64,000 nt of DNA from Clostridiales bacterium CHKCI001. GTDB taxonomy: Bacteria; Bacillota; Clostridia; Lachnospirales; Lachnospiraceae. The notes beneath the pieces were generated by a model. It saw only the letters and a list, made by a program, of their open reading frames with translations, did no database searches and was not told the origin of the DNA. The stretch is from the NCBI GenBank assembly GCA_900045905.1, contig FCNS01000036.1, forward strand, positions 124,001 to 188,000, written 5' to 3'. The position numbers and the translations under genes were made by a program. Positions within the stretch are counted from its first letter, which is position 1, and the number at the start of each line of letters is the position of its first letter. This document shows positions 8,275 to 17,398 of this stretch, in pieces.

Positions 8275-8302
8275 CAAATACTTATTTTTAATATTTAGAT
8301 AT
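8275..8302. promoter_or_regulatory. LysR-type site copy 1, before the lipoprotein pseudogene
   Basis: A 28-bp block starting CAAATACTTAT is identical at 25 of 28 positions to the block at 9303-9330 in the LysR/SDR promoter region. It lies about 80 bp upstream of the broken lipoprotein gene. Repetition at two promoters of one neighbourhood suggests a shared regulator, most simply the adjacent LysR protein. Confidence 0.6.
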
Positions 8303-8367
8303 GACTTTTTTCTATATCAATATCGTTTTTGTTCCTTTGTATAGCTTTTTAAACTATATTTTTCCTT

Positions 8368-9138
8368 CTATAAAAATGCTCCATTACAAACCTGAATTAC
8401 CTGCCCCTTTACATGTCTTCCCATCTTACTAGCCAAATATAGACAAGCATAGGCTTGATCGATCGCATCACATTCTGGCCCTGGGAAATAAACATAATGT
8501 CCGCTGTATTTTAACATTTCTGCACCTCCAGGCTGCTCTCCTGCCTTATTTGCCAGATGTGCTGGTGTCACAGTAGCTCCAGGAGCAACTGCATTACAAC
8601 GAATATTTGTATCAATCAAACGCATAGCAACATTTTTTGTCAATGTATCCAAAGCACCTTTTGTGGAAGTATAAGTTGCTCCACAGAATGGACGAGTTCC
8701 ATTCACAGAAGAAATATTGATAATAACCCCATCATTTTTTGGTAAAAAGATTTTTAATGCTTCTCGAATATAACGCATTGGTCCTCCTAGATTGGTGTTC
8801 ATCACATACATCATCCATTCATCATCGGTCTCATCAATCAGCTTCTGCTCTCCAATGCCTGCATTATTAATCAAAATATCCACATCGCCAAATTCTTTCA
8901 GAGCAGTTTCAAATACTTTTTCTGTATCCTTTGTAGAACAAACATCTGCTACTACTCCAATCGCCTTACCACCTTTTGCACGGATTCCTTCCACAACGGT
9001 ATCTAATTTGTCTTTACCACGGGCAGTCAACACAACTGCTGCCCCCTCCTCGGCAAACAATTCTGCCATTGTTTGTCCCATACCATAACTAGCTCCAGTA
9101 ATAATTGCAACCTTTCCTGCTAACATTTCTTTTTCCAT
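8368..9138 (-). CDS. Short-chain dehydrogenase/reductase (SDR)
   Basis: NAD(P)-dependent oxidoreductase of 256 residues. It has the classical SDR signatures in order: T-G-A-S-Y-G-M-G (cofactor loop, residues 14-21), N-N-A-G near residue 91, catalytic S in I-S-S-V-N, and Y-T-S-T-K near residue 156 for the Tyr/Lys pair. R at the second-strand end (T-A-R-G-K) is compatible with NADP. The substrate is unknown; sterol or sugar alcohols are possibilities, and the short C-terminal P-G-P-E-C-D segment does not settle it. AAAGGAG precedes the ATG. It is divergent from a LysR regulator. Confidence 0.87.
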   Translation of the reverse strand: MEKEMLAGKVAIITGASYGMGQTMAELFAEEGAAVVLTARGKDKLDTVVEGIRAKGGKAIGVVADVCSTKDTEKVFETALKEFGDVDILINNAGIGEQKLIDETDDEWMMYVMNTNLGGPMRYIREALKIFLPKNDGVIINISSVNGTRPFCGATYTSTKGALDTLTKNVAMRLIDTNIRCNAVAPGATVTPAHLANKAGEQPGGAEMLKYSGHYVYFPGPECDAIDQAYACLYLASKMGRHVKGQVIQVCNGAFL

Positions 9139-9302
9139 TTTAAAATACTCCTTTCAAATTCATGCCATAAAATCCTGTTTTTGTATACACTTCCTGAAAA
9201 TCCAGCCTTTCCTGGTTTGTGCTCTTTTGACATCATGGCTGGAAATTCGTTTCGCAATTACCTATTTTGTAAATTCAGTGTATCATCTACAACATCAAAT
9301 AT

Positions 9303-9330
9303 CAAATACTTATATTTAATGTTTATATAT
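9303..9330. promoter_or_regulatory. LysR-type site copy 2, between SDR and LysR genes
   Basis: This is the second copy of the 28-bp block at 8275-8302. It contains an AAATA-CTTA-TATTT partial dyad. Its place about 90 bp from the LysR start and 165 bp from the SDR start fits a LysR recognition site controlling the divergent pair. Confidence 0.6.
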
Positions 9331-9420
9331 AGTTGAAAACTATACAATGACATGTTATGATATTGAGAGCAAAAGCTAATCCGACCTCAACATAATAACT
9401 TGTTATAAGGAGACGATCTT

Positions 9421-10317
9421 ATGGAATTACGTGTATTACATTATTTTTTAGCTGTTGCCAGAGAGCAAAGTATTTCTAAAGCTGCGGAATCGCTCCATCT
9501 TTCCCAGCCAACTCTTTCCACCCAATTAAAAAATATGGAAGAGGAACTTGGTAAACAACTTATGATTCGCGGAACCAAAGGCTCCCGCAAGATTATATTA
9601 ACCGATGAAGGCATGCTCTTGAGAAAACGAGCGGAAGAAATTCTCTCACTAGTGAGAAAAACAGAAAATGAAATTATGTTTACCGATGAGACAATCGTAG
9701 GGGATGTCTTTATTGGAACTGGTGAGACCGATACGATTCGCCTAATTGCGAAAACAGCGCAGGAAGTACAAAAAAATTACCCAGAAATCCATTATCATAT
9801 TTCTAGTGGGAATGCAATGTACGTAATGGAAAAGCTAGATAAAGGGCTTATTGACTTTGGAATTCTCTATGATTCTGTTGACTTAACAAAATATGACTCT
9901 ATAAAAATTCCAGTAAAAGATATCTGGGGTGTATTGATGCGAAAGGACTCTCCTCTAGCTGATAAAGAGTTCATTTCGCCAGAAGATTTATGGGACAAAC
10001 CACTCATTCTCTCGCAACAGGAAAATCAAGGCAGTGAACTATCTGAATGGTTAAAACGAGATCTATCCACACTAAATGTAGTTGCTACTTATAACCTTCT
10101 CTTTAGTGCTTCTCTTTTAGTAGATGAAGGCATGGGCTATGCCATCTGCTTTGATAAAATCATTAATTCAACTGGCAGCAATCTTTGCTTTCGCCCTCTA
10201 AAACCTAAATTAGAAGCAACTGCATACCTTGTTTGGAAAAAATATCAGATGTTTTCCAAAGCCGCCGATAAATTTTTAGATTTTATGCAAATGCAACTTT
10301 CTTCTAGGGAAGTATGA
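9421..10317 (+). CDS. LysR-family transcriptional regulator
   Basis: Protein of 298 residues with the LysR N-terminal winged helix (residues 1-60, with S-I-S-K-A-A-E-S-L-H-L-S-Q-P-T-L-S-T-Q-L-K), the linker helix, and a periplasmic-binding-fold effector domain from about residue 90. It is divergent from the SDR gene with 280 bp between them. The repeated 28-bp motif in this gap and near the broken lipoprotein gene suggests it controls both. The start follows AAGGAG. The effector is unknown. Confidence 0.92.
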   Translation: MELRVLHYFLAVAREQSISKAAESLHLSQPTLSTQLKNMEEELGKQLMIRGTKGSRKIILTDEGMLLRKRAEEILSLVRKTENEIMFTDETIVGDVFIGTGETDTIRLIAKTAQEVQKNYPEIHYHISSGNAMYVMEKLDKGLIDFGILYDSVDLTKYDSIKIPVKDIWGVLMRKDSPLADKEFISPEDLWDKPLILSQQENQGSELSEWLKRDLSTLNVVATYNLLFSASLLVDEGMGYAICFDKIINSTGSNLCFRPLKPKLEATAYLVWKKYQMFSKAADKFLDFMQMQLSSREV

Positions 10318-10339
10318 GAAAATTTTAAAGATAAAAAAA

Positions 10340-10392
10340 TTGATCTCAATAAATTCGATTCTTAAATCTAACTTATTGAGGTCAAATTATTT
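10340..10392. terminator. Bidirectional terminator between LysR and anti-sigma genes
   Basis: Thirteen-base arms TTGATCTCAATAA (10340-10352) and TTATTGAGGTCAA (10373-10385) pair with one wobble. A run of T follows on the plus strand and a run of A precedes it, so both convergent genes can stop here. Confidence 0.8.
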
Positions 10393-10407
10393 TTAAATGA
10401 ATCTTAC

Positions 10408-11382
10408 TTAGGTATCCAATCCTGTCTTTTCCATTAACTTCTGAAGCATAGCCACATTGCTGCCACATTCTTTAATATCCTGCCCGGCAAAGACGGTCGC
10501 TTCCTTCATCTTTACCGTTAGTAAATGAACTTCCCCATCCATCCTATATTCATAGGATACTTCTCCAAGATTATCAATTACTGCCAACAAAATATAGGCA
10601 TATGACCGCATATCGCTTTCCTTTTTCTCTTTCTGAGATGCAGAAATCTCATTTTCTAAAATTAGTTTCCACCCATATGGTTCTGTTGTTGTCTGCAATT
10701 CATTCGTAAAATTCCCAAGATCGTTTGTTATATTTAATGCCATTGCTGTACGTCCATTTTCTAGCATTGCACCTACATACGGATGTCTGGTCTGATATAC
10801 CGCAGACGTTATAGCAGATATATTTTCTCCCTGCGCCCATATAATTCGTTCATCTAGGCATACCTGTGTAATATCTTCACGAGCTTCATACTCGGACTGA
10901 AACTCACCTTGATAGAATGGACTCTTTTTCACTGCCTTAAAAGAAACTGTGACTACCCCATCCATTTCTTCATATTTAACAGAAGAAATACTAAGGCTTT
11001 TATCTGCGATTACTCCACTTATGGATAAACGATTGCCATCCACAGTTATATCACAGGCAACCATTTCACTATATACATGGCTTCCAATAAAAAATATTTT
11101 TGCTGCCAACACTCCTACGATCATGACAATGGATAAGATAATACTTCCGAAAAGAATTCTCTGATTCTTTTTTCTAGTCTTTTTCAGAAAATCAATCTCC
11201 TCTTTATCCTGAGAATTCATGAACTGTACCGATGGTTCCTTCATTGCTTCTAAACTGTTCCTGCAATTTTCACATTCCGCAATATGTTCTTCCACAATTT
11301 CATTTGTAATATCACTTGTCAATCCATCAACATAAGATGGGAATAAATCCTGAATCAATTCACAAGGTAATTTATGTTTCAT
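10408..11382 (-). CDS. Anti-sigma factor, zinc-finger type, membrane anchored
   Basis: Protein of 324 residues. The cytoplasmic N-terminus holds a zf-HC2/anti-sigma zinc finger (H-I-A-E-C-E-N-C near residue 33), followed by one membrane segment at about residues 75-95 (I-L-F-G-S-I-I-L-S-I-V-M) and a 220-residue extracellular domain with no recognised family. The zinc finger should hold the ECF sigma factor encoded just upstream; the two frames overlap by 11 bp, so they are translationally coupled. The large outer domain presumably senses an envelope signal. Confidence 0.85.
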   Translation of the reverse strand: MKHKLPCELIQDLFPSYVDGLTSDITNEIVEEHIAECENCRNSLEAMKEPSVQFMNSQDKEEIDFLKKTRKKNQRILFGSIILSIVMIVGVLAAKIFFIGSHVYSEMVACDITVDGNRLSISGVIADKSLSISSVKYEEMDGVVTVSFKAVKKSPFYQGEFQSEYEAREDITQVCLDERIIWAQGENISAITSAVYQTRHPYVGAMLENGRTAMALNITNDLGNFTNELQTTTEPYGWKLILENEISASQKEKKESDMRSYAYILLAVIDNLGEVSYEYRMDGEVHLLTVKMKEATVFAGQDIKECGSNVAMLQKLMEKTGLDT

Positions 11383-11854
11383 ATTCTATCAAATCCTTTC
11401 TAAGTTTTTCTTTTCCTCTATAAAACGTCACTCTTGCCCAATTTTCCGTCTGCCCCATAATCTCACCAATTTCTTTAAAAGACAAATTTCCAAAAATCCT
11501 CAAATATAAAATCTCACGAAAGGGTTCTGGACAGGAATGCAGTCGTTTCATAAGCTCCAGTTTGTTTAATGATTGCATCACATTCGTTTCCGCCGATTCT
11601 ATTGTCCGATCATAGTCTTCCAGATTTTCCAAAGGTGGATGTTTTCGCTGATAGGAACGTAACTGATTTTTGGCGATTGCACACAGCCAAGTTGATACCT
11701 GACAGCTTCCATCAAAACCATCAATATTTTGAATTGCTTGATAAAATGTCTCTTGCGTTAGTTCTTCCGCCACATCTTGGTTATGAATCAGAGACAACAA
11801 ATACTTATAAACTCGTTTTGCATATTTCTGATATATTTCATCCATCGACTGCAT
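11372..11854 (-). CDS. ECF-type sigma-70 family factor
   Basis: Protein of 160 residues with region 2 (Y-K-Y-L-L-S-L-I-H-N-Q-D-V-A-E-E-L-T-Q-E-T-F, the D-A-E-D/D-V-A-E-E core helix) and region 4 (F-R-E-I-L-Y-L-R-I-F-G-N-L-S-F-K-E-I-G), separated by a short linker as in ECF factors. The ATG at 11854 is used because GAGGAGG lies seven bases upstream; the longer frame to 11872 includes that site. It is followed by its anti-sigma gene. A TGTAAC resembling an ECF -35 box lies near 11910 and may mark autoregulation. Confidence 0.88.
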   Translation of the reverse strand: MQSMDEIYQKYAKRVYKYLLSLIHNQDVAEELTQETFYQAIQNIDGFDGSCQVSTWLCAIAKNQLRSYQRKHPPLENLEDYDRTIESAETNVMQSLNKLELMKRLHSCPEPFREILYLRIFGNLSFKEIGEIMGQTENWARVTFYRGKEKLRKDLIEYET

Positions 11855-12017
11855 TTTCTTGCCTCCTCTCATTCGTTCTATATTGTTAATGTTAATTTAT
11901 CAGGATTCGTTACATCAATTTTAAAATTTTTTCTAAAATAATTACAGTATGCTAATTGTTCAGTATAACAGCTCCACTGCTATTTATCAAAGAAAAAGCA
12001 AATAATATTTTCTGTAT

Positions 12018-12048
12018 TGTCGAAAACTTGACTTTTTTATTTTATAAT
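12018..12048 (+). promoter_or_regulatory. Dyad operator and -10 box of the two-component operon
   Basis: The dyad TGTCGAAAACTTGAC (12018-12032) is followed after ten bases by TATAAT (12043-12048). The same layout recurs before the ABC gene at 13918. A response-regulator site in the place of a -35 box is the simplest reading. Confidence 0.6.
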
Positions 12049-12079
12049 AGAAAGAATAAAACAATAAGGAGATTAAAAG

Positions 12080-12754
12080 ATGAAACATAAAATACTGATT
12101 ATAGATGATGAAGAAATGATATTGGAAATGCTAAAAAAATGTTTAGAAGCAGAGGATTTTCTTGTGTATACAGCAAATAGTGCAAAAAAGGCATTGGAAC
12201 AGTTGTCCATTGCCCCAGATATTATATTGTTAGATATCAATATGCCAGAAATAAACGGTTTTGAATTATGCCAAGCGATACGAGATCATATTACTTGCCC
12301 AATTCTGTTTTTGACCGCAAGAGTAACCGAGCAGGATGCAATCAATGGATTCTCTGTCGGTGGAGACGACTATATTACCAAACCATTTCACATGGATGAA
12401 TTATTGGCTAGAATTTCCGCCCATATACGCCGCGAAAAACGCAAAAATACAACAGCAAATATAAAGTTTGATAACGAGCTTATGATTGATTACAATGGTC
12501 GAATGGTATTTTTTCAAGATCATCCATTGGATTTTTCTAATAAAGAATTTGAAATTATCCGCCTGCTTTCTCAAAATGCAGGAATGGTCTTTGATCGTGA
12601 AACAATTTATGAAAAACTATGGGGATATGACGGCAACGGCGATAGTATTGTGATAAAAGAACATATTCGTAAAATCCGAAATAAACTGACCAATTACACG
12701 AATAAGAACTATATCGAAACAGTATGGGGAGTGGGTTACAAATGGATAAAATAA
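12080..12754 (+). CDS. OmpR/PhoB-family response regulator
   Basis: Receiver domain (residues 4-116) with acidic pair D9-D10, phosphoacceptor D52 (I-I-L-L-D-I-N-M-P-E) and the conserved Lys in Y-I-T-K-P-F. A winged-helix DNA-binding domain follows (residues 130-222), ending in E-T-V-W-G-V-G-Y-K-W. The 224-residue length is standard. The gene overlaps the kinase gene by 13 bp. With the exporter genes downstream, this resembles systems that sense and export cationic peptides or similar antimicrobials. Confidence 0.93.
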   Translation: MKHKILIIDDEEMILEMLKKCLEAEDFLVYTANSAKKALEQLSIAPDIILLDINMPEINGFELCQAIRDHITCPILFLTARVTEQDAINGFSVGGDDYITKPFHMDELLARISAHIRREKRKNTTANIKFDNELMIDYNGRMVFFQDHPLDFSNKEFEIIRLLSQNAGMVFDRETIYEKLWGYDGNGDSIVIKEHIRKIRNKLTNYTNKNYIETVWGVGYKWIK

Positions 12755-13911
12755 GTTTAAAAAGGTCTATGACACTTACTTTCTTAATCACAATATGCCT
12801 AATCTCCATTTTCTCTGGAATTGCAATCTTTCTTGCAAATAATGCACAGCAAGAAATATTAAAAAACCGATCCCTTATCATCAAAAATCCAAGCTACCAA
12901 TTCGATGAACATACCAATAGATATTTGATTGATATTGATAAAAGTGAGGTCGAGTGGCAGCAATTAAGCATATGGCAAAATTTTGCCTATTATGTCTGTT
13001 ACTTTGTTATGATCGGATTCCCCATCCTTTTTATTATAATTGGTATCGGAGGAGCATCAGCCATCTATTATCGTACCAAACTGCGAACTCCCATTTTACA
13101 ACTCCAAAACGGAATGAAACGAATACAAGAAAACGATTTAGACTTTAAAATTGAGTATCACAATCATGATGAGTTAGGGCAATTATGTCATTCTATGGAA
13201 AAAATGCGAACTGAGCTTCGCTACAATAATAAAGTTTTATGGGAAATGTTAGAACAAAGGAAATTGCTGAATGCCTCCGTTGCACATGATTTAAGGACGC
13301 CTATTACCGTATTAAAAGGGTATCTGGATTATTTACAAAAAAACATACCATGCCAAAAATTAACCGAAGAAATGATAACAGATACATTGACTTCTATGCA
13401 GGGAGCCGTTCTGCGATTAGAACGTTACACGGAATGTACCCAAAATTTGGAAAAATTAGAAAACCTCGAAATACACTGTGAAAAACAGGATACTGCTTTG
13501 TTTTTAGAGGAAATAAAAAGTAACATCCGTCAGTTAAGAACCAAAAAAGAAATTAGTTTCAAATCTAAGATTTCTTCTTCCTGCATCTTAATTGATAAAG
13601 CTGTATTCTTTCGAATTTTAGAAAATCTGCTGCAAAATGCACTACGATACGCACAAAAACAATTAATCCTAGAGATTTATCAAACGGATCATTGGCTTAG
13701 ACTTTCCGTAACAGACGACGGACAAGGATTTACGGAGGAAGAACTGATACATGCAACTACAATGTTTTACGGAAGAGAAAAAAATATGGAGCATTTCGGC
13801 ATAGGTCTTGGAGTATGTAAATTACTCTGCGAAAAGCACGGAGGTTTTTTAGAAATTAAAAACAACGAAACTGGCGGTGCCTGTGTAACAGCTATTTTAA
13901 ATATTTTTTAA
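12742..13911 (+). CDS. Sensor histidine kinase
   Basis: Protein of 389 residues with two membrane segments (about 9-32 and 82-107) enclosing a short 50-residue outer loop, a HAMP linker, the H box S-V-A-H-D-L-R-T-P near residue 183, and an ATPase domain with N-L-L-Q-N-A-L-R-Y-A (N box), D-D-G-Q-G-F (G1) and G-I-G-L-G (G2). ATG at 12742 is preferred over 12724 because the sequence GGGAGTGG lies before it. It overlaps the regulator gene, so the pair is coupled. Confidence 0.92.
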   Translation: MDKISLKRSMTLTFLITICLISIFSGIAIFLANNAQQEILKNRSLIIKNPSYQFDEHTNRYLIDIDKSEVEWQQLSIWQNFAYYVCYFVMIGFPILFIIIGIGGASAIYYRTKLRTPILQLQNGMKRIQENDLDFKIEYHNHDELGQLCHSMEKMRTELRYNNKVLWEMLEQRKLLNASVAHDLRTPITVLKGYLDYLQKNIPCQKLTEEMITDTLTSMQGAVLRLERYTECTQNLEKLENLEIHCEKQDTALFLEEIKSNIRQLRTKKEISFKSKISSSCILIDKAVFFRILENLLQNALRYAQKQLILEIYQTDHWLRLSVTDDGQGFTEEELIHATTMFYGREKNMEHFGIGLGVCKLLCEKHGGFLEIKNNETGGACVTAILNIF

Positions 13912-13917
13912 TCATTT

Positions 13918-13948
13918 TGTCAAAAAATTGACTTTTTCCTATTAAAAT
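13918..13948 (+). promoter_or_regulatory. Second copy of the regulator dyad, before the ABC exporter
   Basis: TGTCAAAAAATTGAC (13918-13932) contains a perfect GTCAA-AAAA-TTGAC dyad and is followed after ten bases by TAAAAT (13943-13948). It differs from the copy at 12018 at two of fifteen positions and has the same spacing to the -10 box. Confidence 0.6.
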
Positions 13949-13981
13949 CTCCTTACATCCCAAAGTAAGGAGGTTTTTATT

Positions 13982-14854
13982 GTGGAAATCATTATCAACA
14001 ATCTTTCCAAACGCTACGGAAAAAAAGAAGTTCTTAAAAATATTTCATTAACAATTCCAGAAGGTATGTATGGACTACTCGGAAGAAATGGGGCAGGCAA
14101 AACGAGTTTCATGCGTATACTAGCAACTCTTTCCATTCCAACGAATGGAGATATCCAGATGAACGGAGTGTCCATAAAAGAAACAACGAAAGTGCGAGAA
14201 ATGATCGGATACTTACCACAGGACTTTTCTATTTATAAAAATATGACCGTTTTTGGAGCATTGGACTATCTTGGTCTATTATCTAATCTTCCTAATAAAA
14301 TACGCAAAGAACGAATTTACACACTACTTGAACAAGTCCATTTAAAAGACAATACAAAAACAAAAGTAAAAGCCCTTTCGGGAGGAATGAAACGCCGATT
14401 GGGAATTGCACAAGCTCTTTTACATAATCCTCAAATTCTTATTGTAGACGAGCCAACCGCAGGATTAGACCCAGAAGAACGCATCCGTTTCCGAAATTTA
14501 CTAAGCGATTTTTCGGATGGAAGAATCGTGATTTTATCGACACATATTGCTTCCGATATCGAATCTACCTGTCAAAACGTTGCTGTACTAAATAAGGGTA
14601 ATATTCTATTTCATGGCAGTACAGAAACATTGAGAAAACAGGCAGATCATAAAGTCTACTTAATTACAGTACCAAAATCCCTTGATAAACCGATCAAAGA
14701 GCATTACTATGTCTTAAATCGAAACAGTACAAACACTGGTATCCAGTATCGAATATTATCCAACACTCCACCAAACGAACTGGCAGAAATCCAAACTCCC
14801 ACACTGGAAGATGGGTATATGTATTTATTGCAGCAAGCGGAAGGAGAATCCTAA
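13982..14854 (+). CDS. ABC transporter ATP-binding protein
   Basis: Protein of 290 residues with Walker A G-R-N-G-A-G-K-T-S (near residue 38), Q-loop Y-L-P-Q-D, signature A-L-S-G-G-M-K-R-R, Walker B I-L-I-V-D-E-P-T-A-G-L-D, and H-loop S-T-H. The C-terminal extension is seen in BcrA/DrrA-type exporters of peptides and drugs. The start codon is GTG, eight bases after AAGGAGG. It is the first gene of an exporter operon that shares a regulatory dyad with the upstream two-component genes. Confidence 0.92.
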   Translation: MEIIINNLSKRYGKKEVLKNISLTIPEGMYGLLGRNGAGKTSFMRILATLSIPTNGDIQMNGVSIKETTKVREMIGYLPQDFSIYKNMTVFGALDYLGLLSNLPNKIRKERIYTLLEQVHLKDNTKTKVKALSGGMKRRLGIAQALLHNPQILIVDEPTAGLDPEERIRFRNLLSDFSDGRIVILSTHIASDIESTCQNVAVLNKGNILFHGSTETLRKQADHKVYLITVPKSLDKPIKEHYYVLNRNSTNTGIQYRILSNTPPNELAEIQTPTLEDGYMYLLQQAEGES

Positions 14855-14855
14855 T

Positions 14856-16244
14856 ATGAAATGTTATCGAAAAGAATGTCGCAGAATCGCATCCAGTCTT
14901 ATCTACTATCTTTTTATTGCAATACTAATTTTTAACTGGTTTCAAAATTTTCATGGCATAACCCAGACAGAAATTGATATGGCAAACGGAATTTCTTCCA
15001 ATAATTTTGGCTTTAATCGCCCGTTACTGAAAGAGCCGACGAAAGCAGATAATTATTTTGGCAGTAAAACTTCGGAAGATGACCCAGACAGGATAATGAT
15101 GGGTGTTACAAGAATGTTACTTATGGAGTATAAAAATAATCGTTATGCTACATATCCTGTCGGATATTATAAAGCGATCACACTTAGCAGCGAGGAACAA
15201 TCCCGTGTACTGGAAATTTTATGTGAAATTACAGGGTTAACAGAAGAACAGCTGAATCATTTGCCAAAGGGCTACTTTCCTGCTGTAACTGGTACAATTA
15301 TATCCACAGATAATCTAGAAATGGACGAAAATGGAAACATCGTTGTACCAAGTGAAACAACCACGAATCCTACCAATGACAAAACAAAAAAATTTATATC
15401 ACAAGTTACTTATGAGCATTTCAAAGAGCTAATGCATGAAATGGAAACAATCATTGGAGAACGAGGTTCCAATTATTCTGAGGAAATGATGATAACTTAT
15501 TTTGGTATATCAGAAATGACTTATGAAGAAGCTTATGCACAATACCAGCAAACCATCCAAGAAGACAAAGTAACAAATGGATTTGCCCGTCTGTTTTGCG
15601 ATTATATTGGTCTTGTATTGGGTCTATACCCGATATTTCTTATCGTAATCATATGGTTAAAAGACCAATCTGACAATACGACTGAATTGATTTATTCCAG
15701 AAAAATATCTTCCATCCAATTGGTCGTTTGCAGATATCTGGCAAGTATTACAATGATATTAATTCCTGTTCTATTATTAAGTTTTGAGTCACTCATTCCA
15801 CTTATATCATTTGGAACAGAACATCAGATTGCCGTTGATTACTTTGCATATATAAAATATATTTTATGGTGGCTATTACCTACTACAATGATTGTGTGTG
15901 CACTTGGTACATTTTTTACCTTACTGACTGATACACCAATTGCAATTATTCTGCAATTTGTTTGGTGGACAATCGACAAAGGCATTACCAATTTATCTGG
16001 TGATACCCAAATTATAACTTTAATGATACGACATAATACGTTAAACGGCTATGAACTAATACAAAAGGATATGAATGTGATTTGTATAAACCGATTCATA
16101 ATGGCAGGAATTAGTATTTTACTGATCGCTCTATCTGTATGGATTTTAGAACAAAAACGGAAAGGAAACCTCAATGCAATCAATGTTTATAAACGATGTT
16201 TGGAACATCTTAAAAACAAATTTTCATTTAGCCATACAAAATAA
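14856..16244 (+). CDS. ABC-2 type permease with large outer domain
   Basis: Membrane protein of 462 residues. One N-terminal membrane segment (S-S-L-I-Y-Y-L-F-I-A-I-L-I-F) is followed by about 210 residues outside the cell, then five or six C-terminal segments. This is the layout of large ABC-2 permeases that form antimicrobial-peptide exporters. The start at 14856 has AAGGAGA upstream and lies one base after the ATPase stop. Its 3' end overlaps the next permease frame by about 70 bp. Confidence 0.75.
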   Translation: MKCYRKECRRIASSLIYYLFIAILIFNWFQNFHGITQTEIDMANGISSNNFGFNRPLLKEPTKADNYFGSKTSEDDPDRIMMGVTRMLLMEYKNNRYATYPVGYYKAITLSSEEQSRVLEILCEITGLTEEQLNHLPKGYFPAVTGTIISTDNLEMDENGNIVVPSETTTNPTNDKTKKFISQVTYEHFKELMHEMETIIGERGSNYSEEMMITYFGISEMTYEEAYAQYQQTIQEDKVTNGFARLFCDYIGLVLGLYPIFLIVIIWLKDQSDNTTELIYSRKISSIQLVVCRYLASITMILIPVLLLSFESLIPLISFGTEHQIAVDYFAYIKYILWWLLPTTMIVCALGTFFTLLTDTPIAIILQFVWWTIDKGITNLSGDTQIITLMIRHNTLNGYELIQKDMNVICINRFIMAGISILLIALSVWILEQKRKGNLNAINVYKRCLEHLKNKFSFSHTK

Positions 16245-16809
16245 TTTACTTTTGGCAATTGCATATTTACTCCTGATTCCTGTTTTCAGAGGAATTGCAA
16301 ATTTAAACAGCATTCACTCAGCGGAATGTTTGGAACAATCCGTAACTCCCATTGGGGTATTACTGATTGTTCCACTCCTTGCCCCTGAACAAAATGCTGC
16401 CATACGAGAAGTCCTATTCACCAAACCAATGCCTCAATAGAAAATTTTATTCACACGAGTTATTTTGTCGCTGATAACACTTATCATTTTAACCTGTACG
16501 TTTGCAGGAATTATGATATGGAATGGCTGTACATTTCCATATTGGAATTACGTAGCAGGAACGATTATTAGCGAACTGGCTTTAGGAAACATTGGATTTT
16601 TTACAGCAGTAATCACCCATTCCACCGTAACAGGTTACTTCATTTCCATTGGGTATTTCCTATTAAATTTTCTCGGTAATATTTCAAGCCAGAGTATTTT
16701 TTATTTATTTTCTATGGGAATAGGAAATTATATAACAAAACTCTGGCTGATAGGAATTAGTATACTATTTCTATCTGTAACTTTCATCCACAGTAGAAAA
16801 GTACACTGA
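16174..16809 (+). pseudogene. Second ABC permease subunit interrupted by TAG
   Basis: A single frame of 211 codons runs from ATG 16174 (AAAGGAAA upstream) to 16809 with one TAG at 16438-16440 (codon 89). Both halves are membrane proteins with aligned hydrophobic segments: two before and three or four after the stop. No frameshift is present, so one base change would restore it. The loss may have silenced the exporter, unless the downstream half is made separately from a start near 16465, which has no good ribosome site. Confidence 0.75.
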
Positions 16810-16810
16810 T

Positions 16811-17377
16811 TCATTTTAATTGGTTTCCATCGGAAAAGGCAGTCCCTACTTTTCCTCCCAATTTTAAATAAACATGGTTTGCTGGATCATAGGAAATTGC
16901 ATTCAGTTTTTCTGGATCAATTTTTCCTTCAGAATCCAAAATGTCCTCATCTACACTGACGTTGACAATCTCAGCTACAATTCGCAGCGTTGCATTATAC
17001 TGATTGATTTCTTCTACCTTACATTCCAAAGAAATCGGCAGTTCTTCAATGACTGGAGCATCGACAAACTCACTTTTGGATGTGTGAAAACCTGATTTTT
17101 GGATTTTAAGTGGCTCATCATGCCCCGATACAATACCAACATAATCCGCTGCCACAAGATTTTTTTCATCGGCGATACCTACCGTAAACGCTTTCCTTGC
17201 TTTAATATTATCGGATGTCTTATGTCTTACCCCAATATTAATCTGAATTCGATTCGAATTCACGATTCCACCGTATGCTACATTCATGGCATCAACCGTT
17301 CCATCCTCACCATAAGATGCCACAATCAGTACAGGTTGAGGGTATACATATGGGTTTGCTCCTAAATTTTTTCGCAT
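16811..17377 (-). CDS. Flavin reductase family protein (flavoredoxin-like)
   Basis: FMN-binding split-barrel protein of 188 residues. The N-terminal P-V-L-I-V-A-S-Y-G-E-D-G-T-V-D-A-M-N-V-A-Y-type segment and T-S-D-N-I-K-A-R-K-A-F-T-V are the FMN phosphate and isoalloxazine contacts of this family. Such proteins act as flavin reductases or electron carriers in anaerobes. GGAGG precedes the ATG. Its stop is two bases from the end of the convergent permease frame, with no terminator between them. Confidence 0.85.
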   Translation of the reverse strand: MRKNLGANPYVYPQPVLIVASYGEDGTVDAMNVAYGGIVNSNRIQINIGVRHKTSDNIKARKAFTVGIADEKNLVAADYVGIVSGHDEPLKIQKSGFHTSKSEFVDAPVIEELPISLECKVEEINQYNATLRIVAEIVNVSVDEDILDSEGKIDPEKLNAISYDPANHVYLKLGGKVGTAFSDGNQLK

Positions 17378-17398
17378 TATGATTCCTCCAATTCAGTC

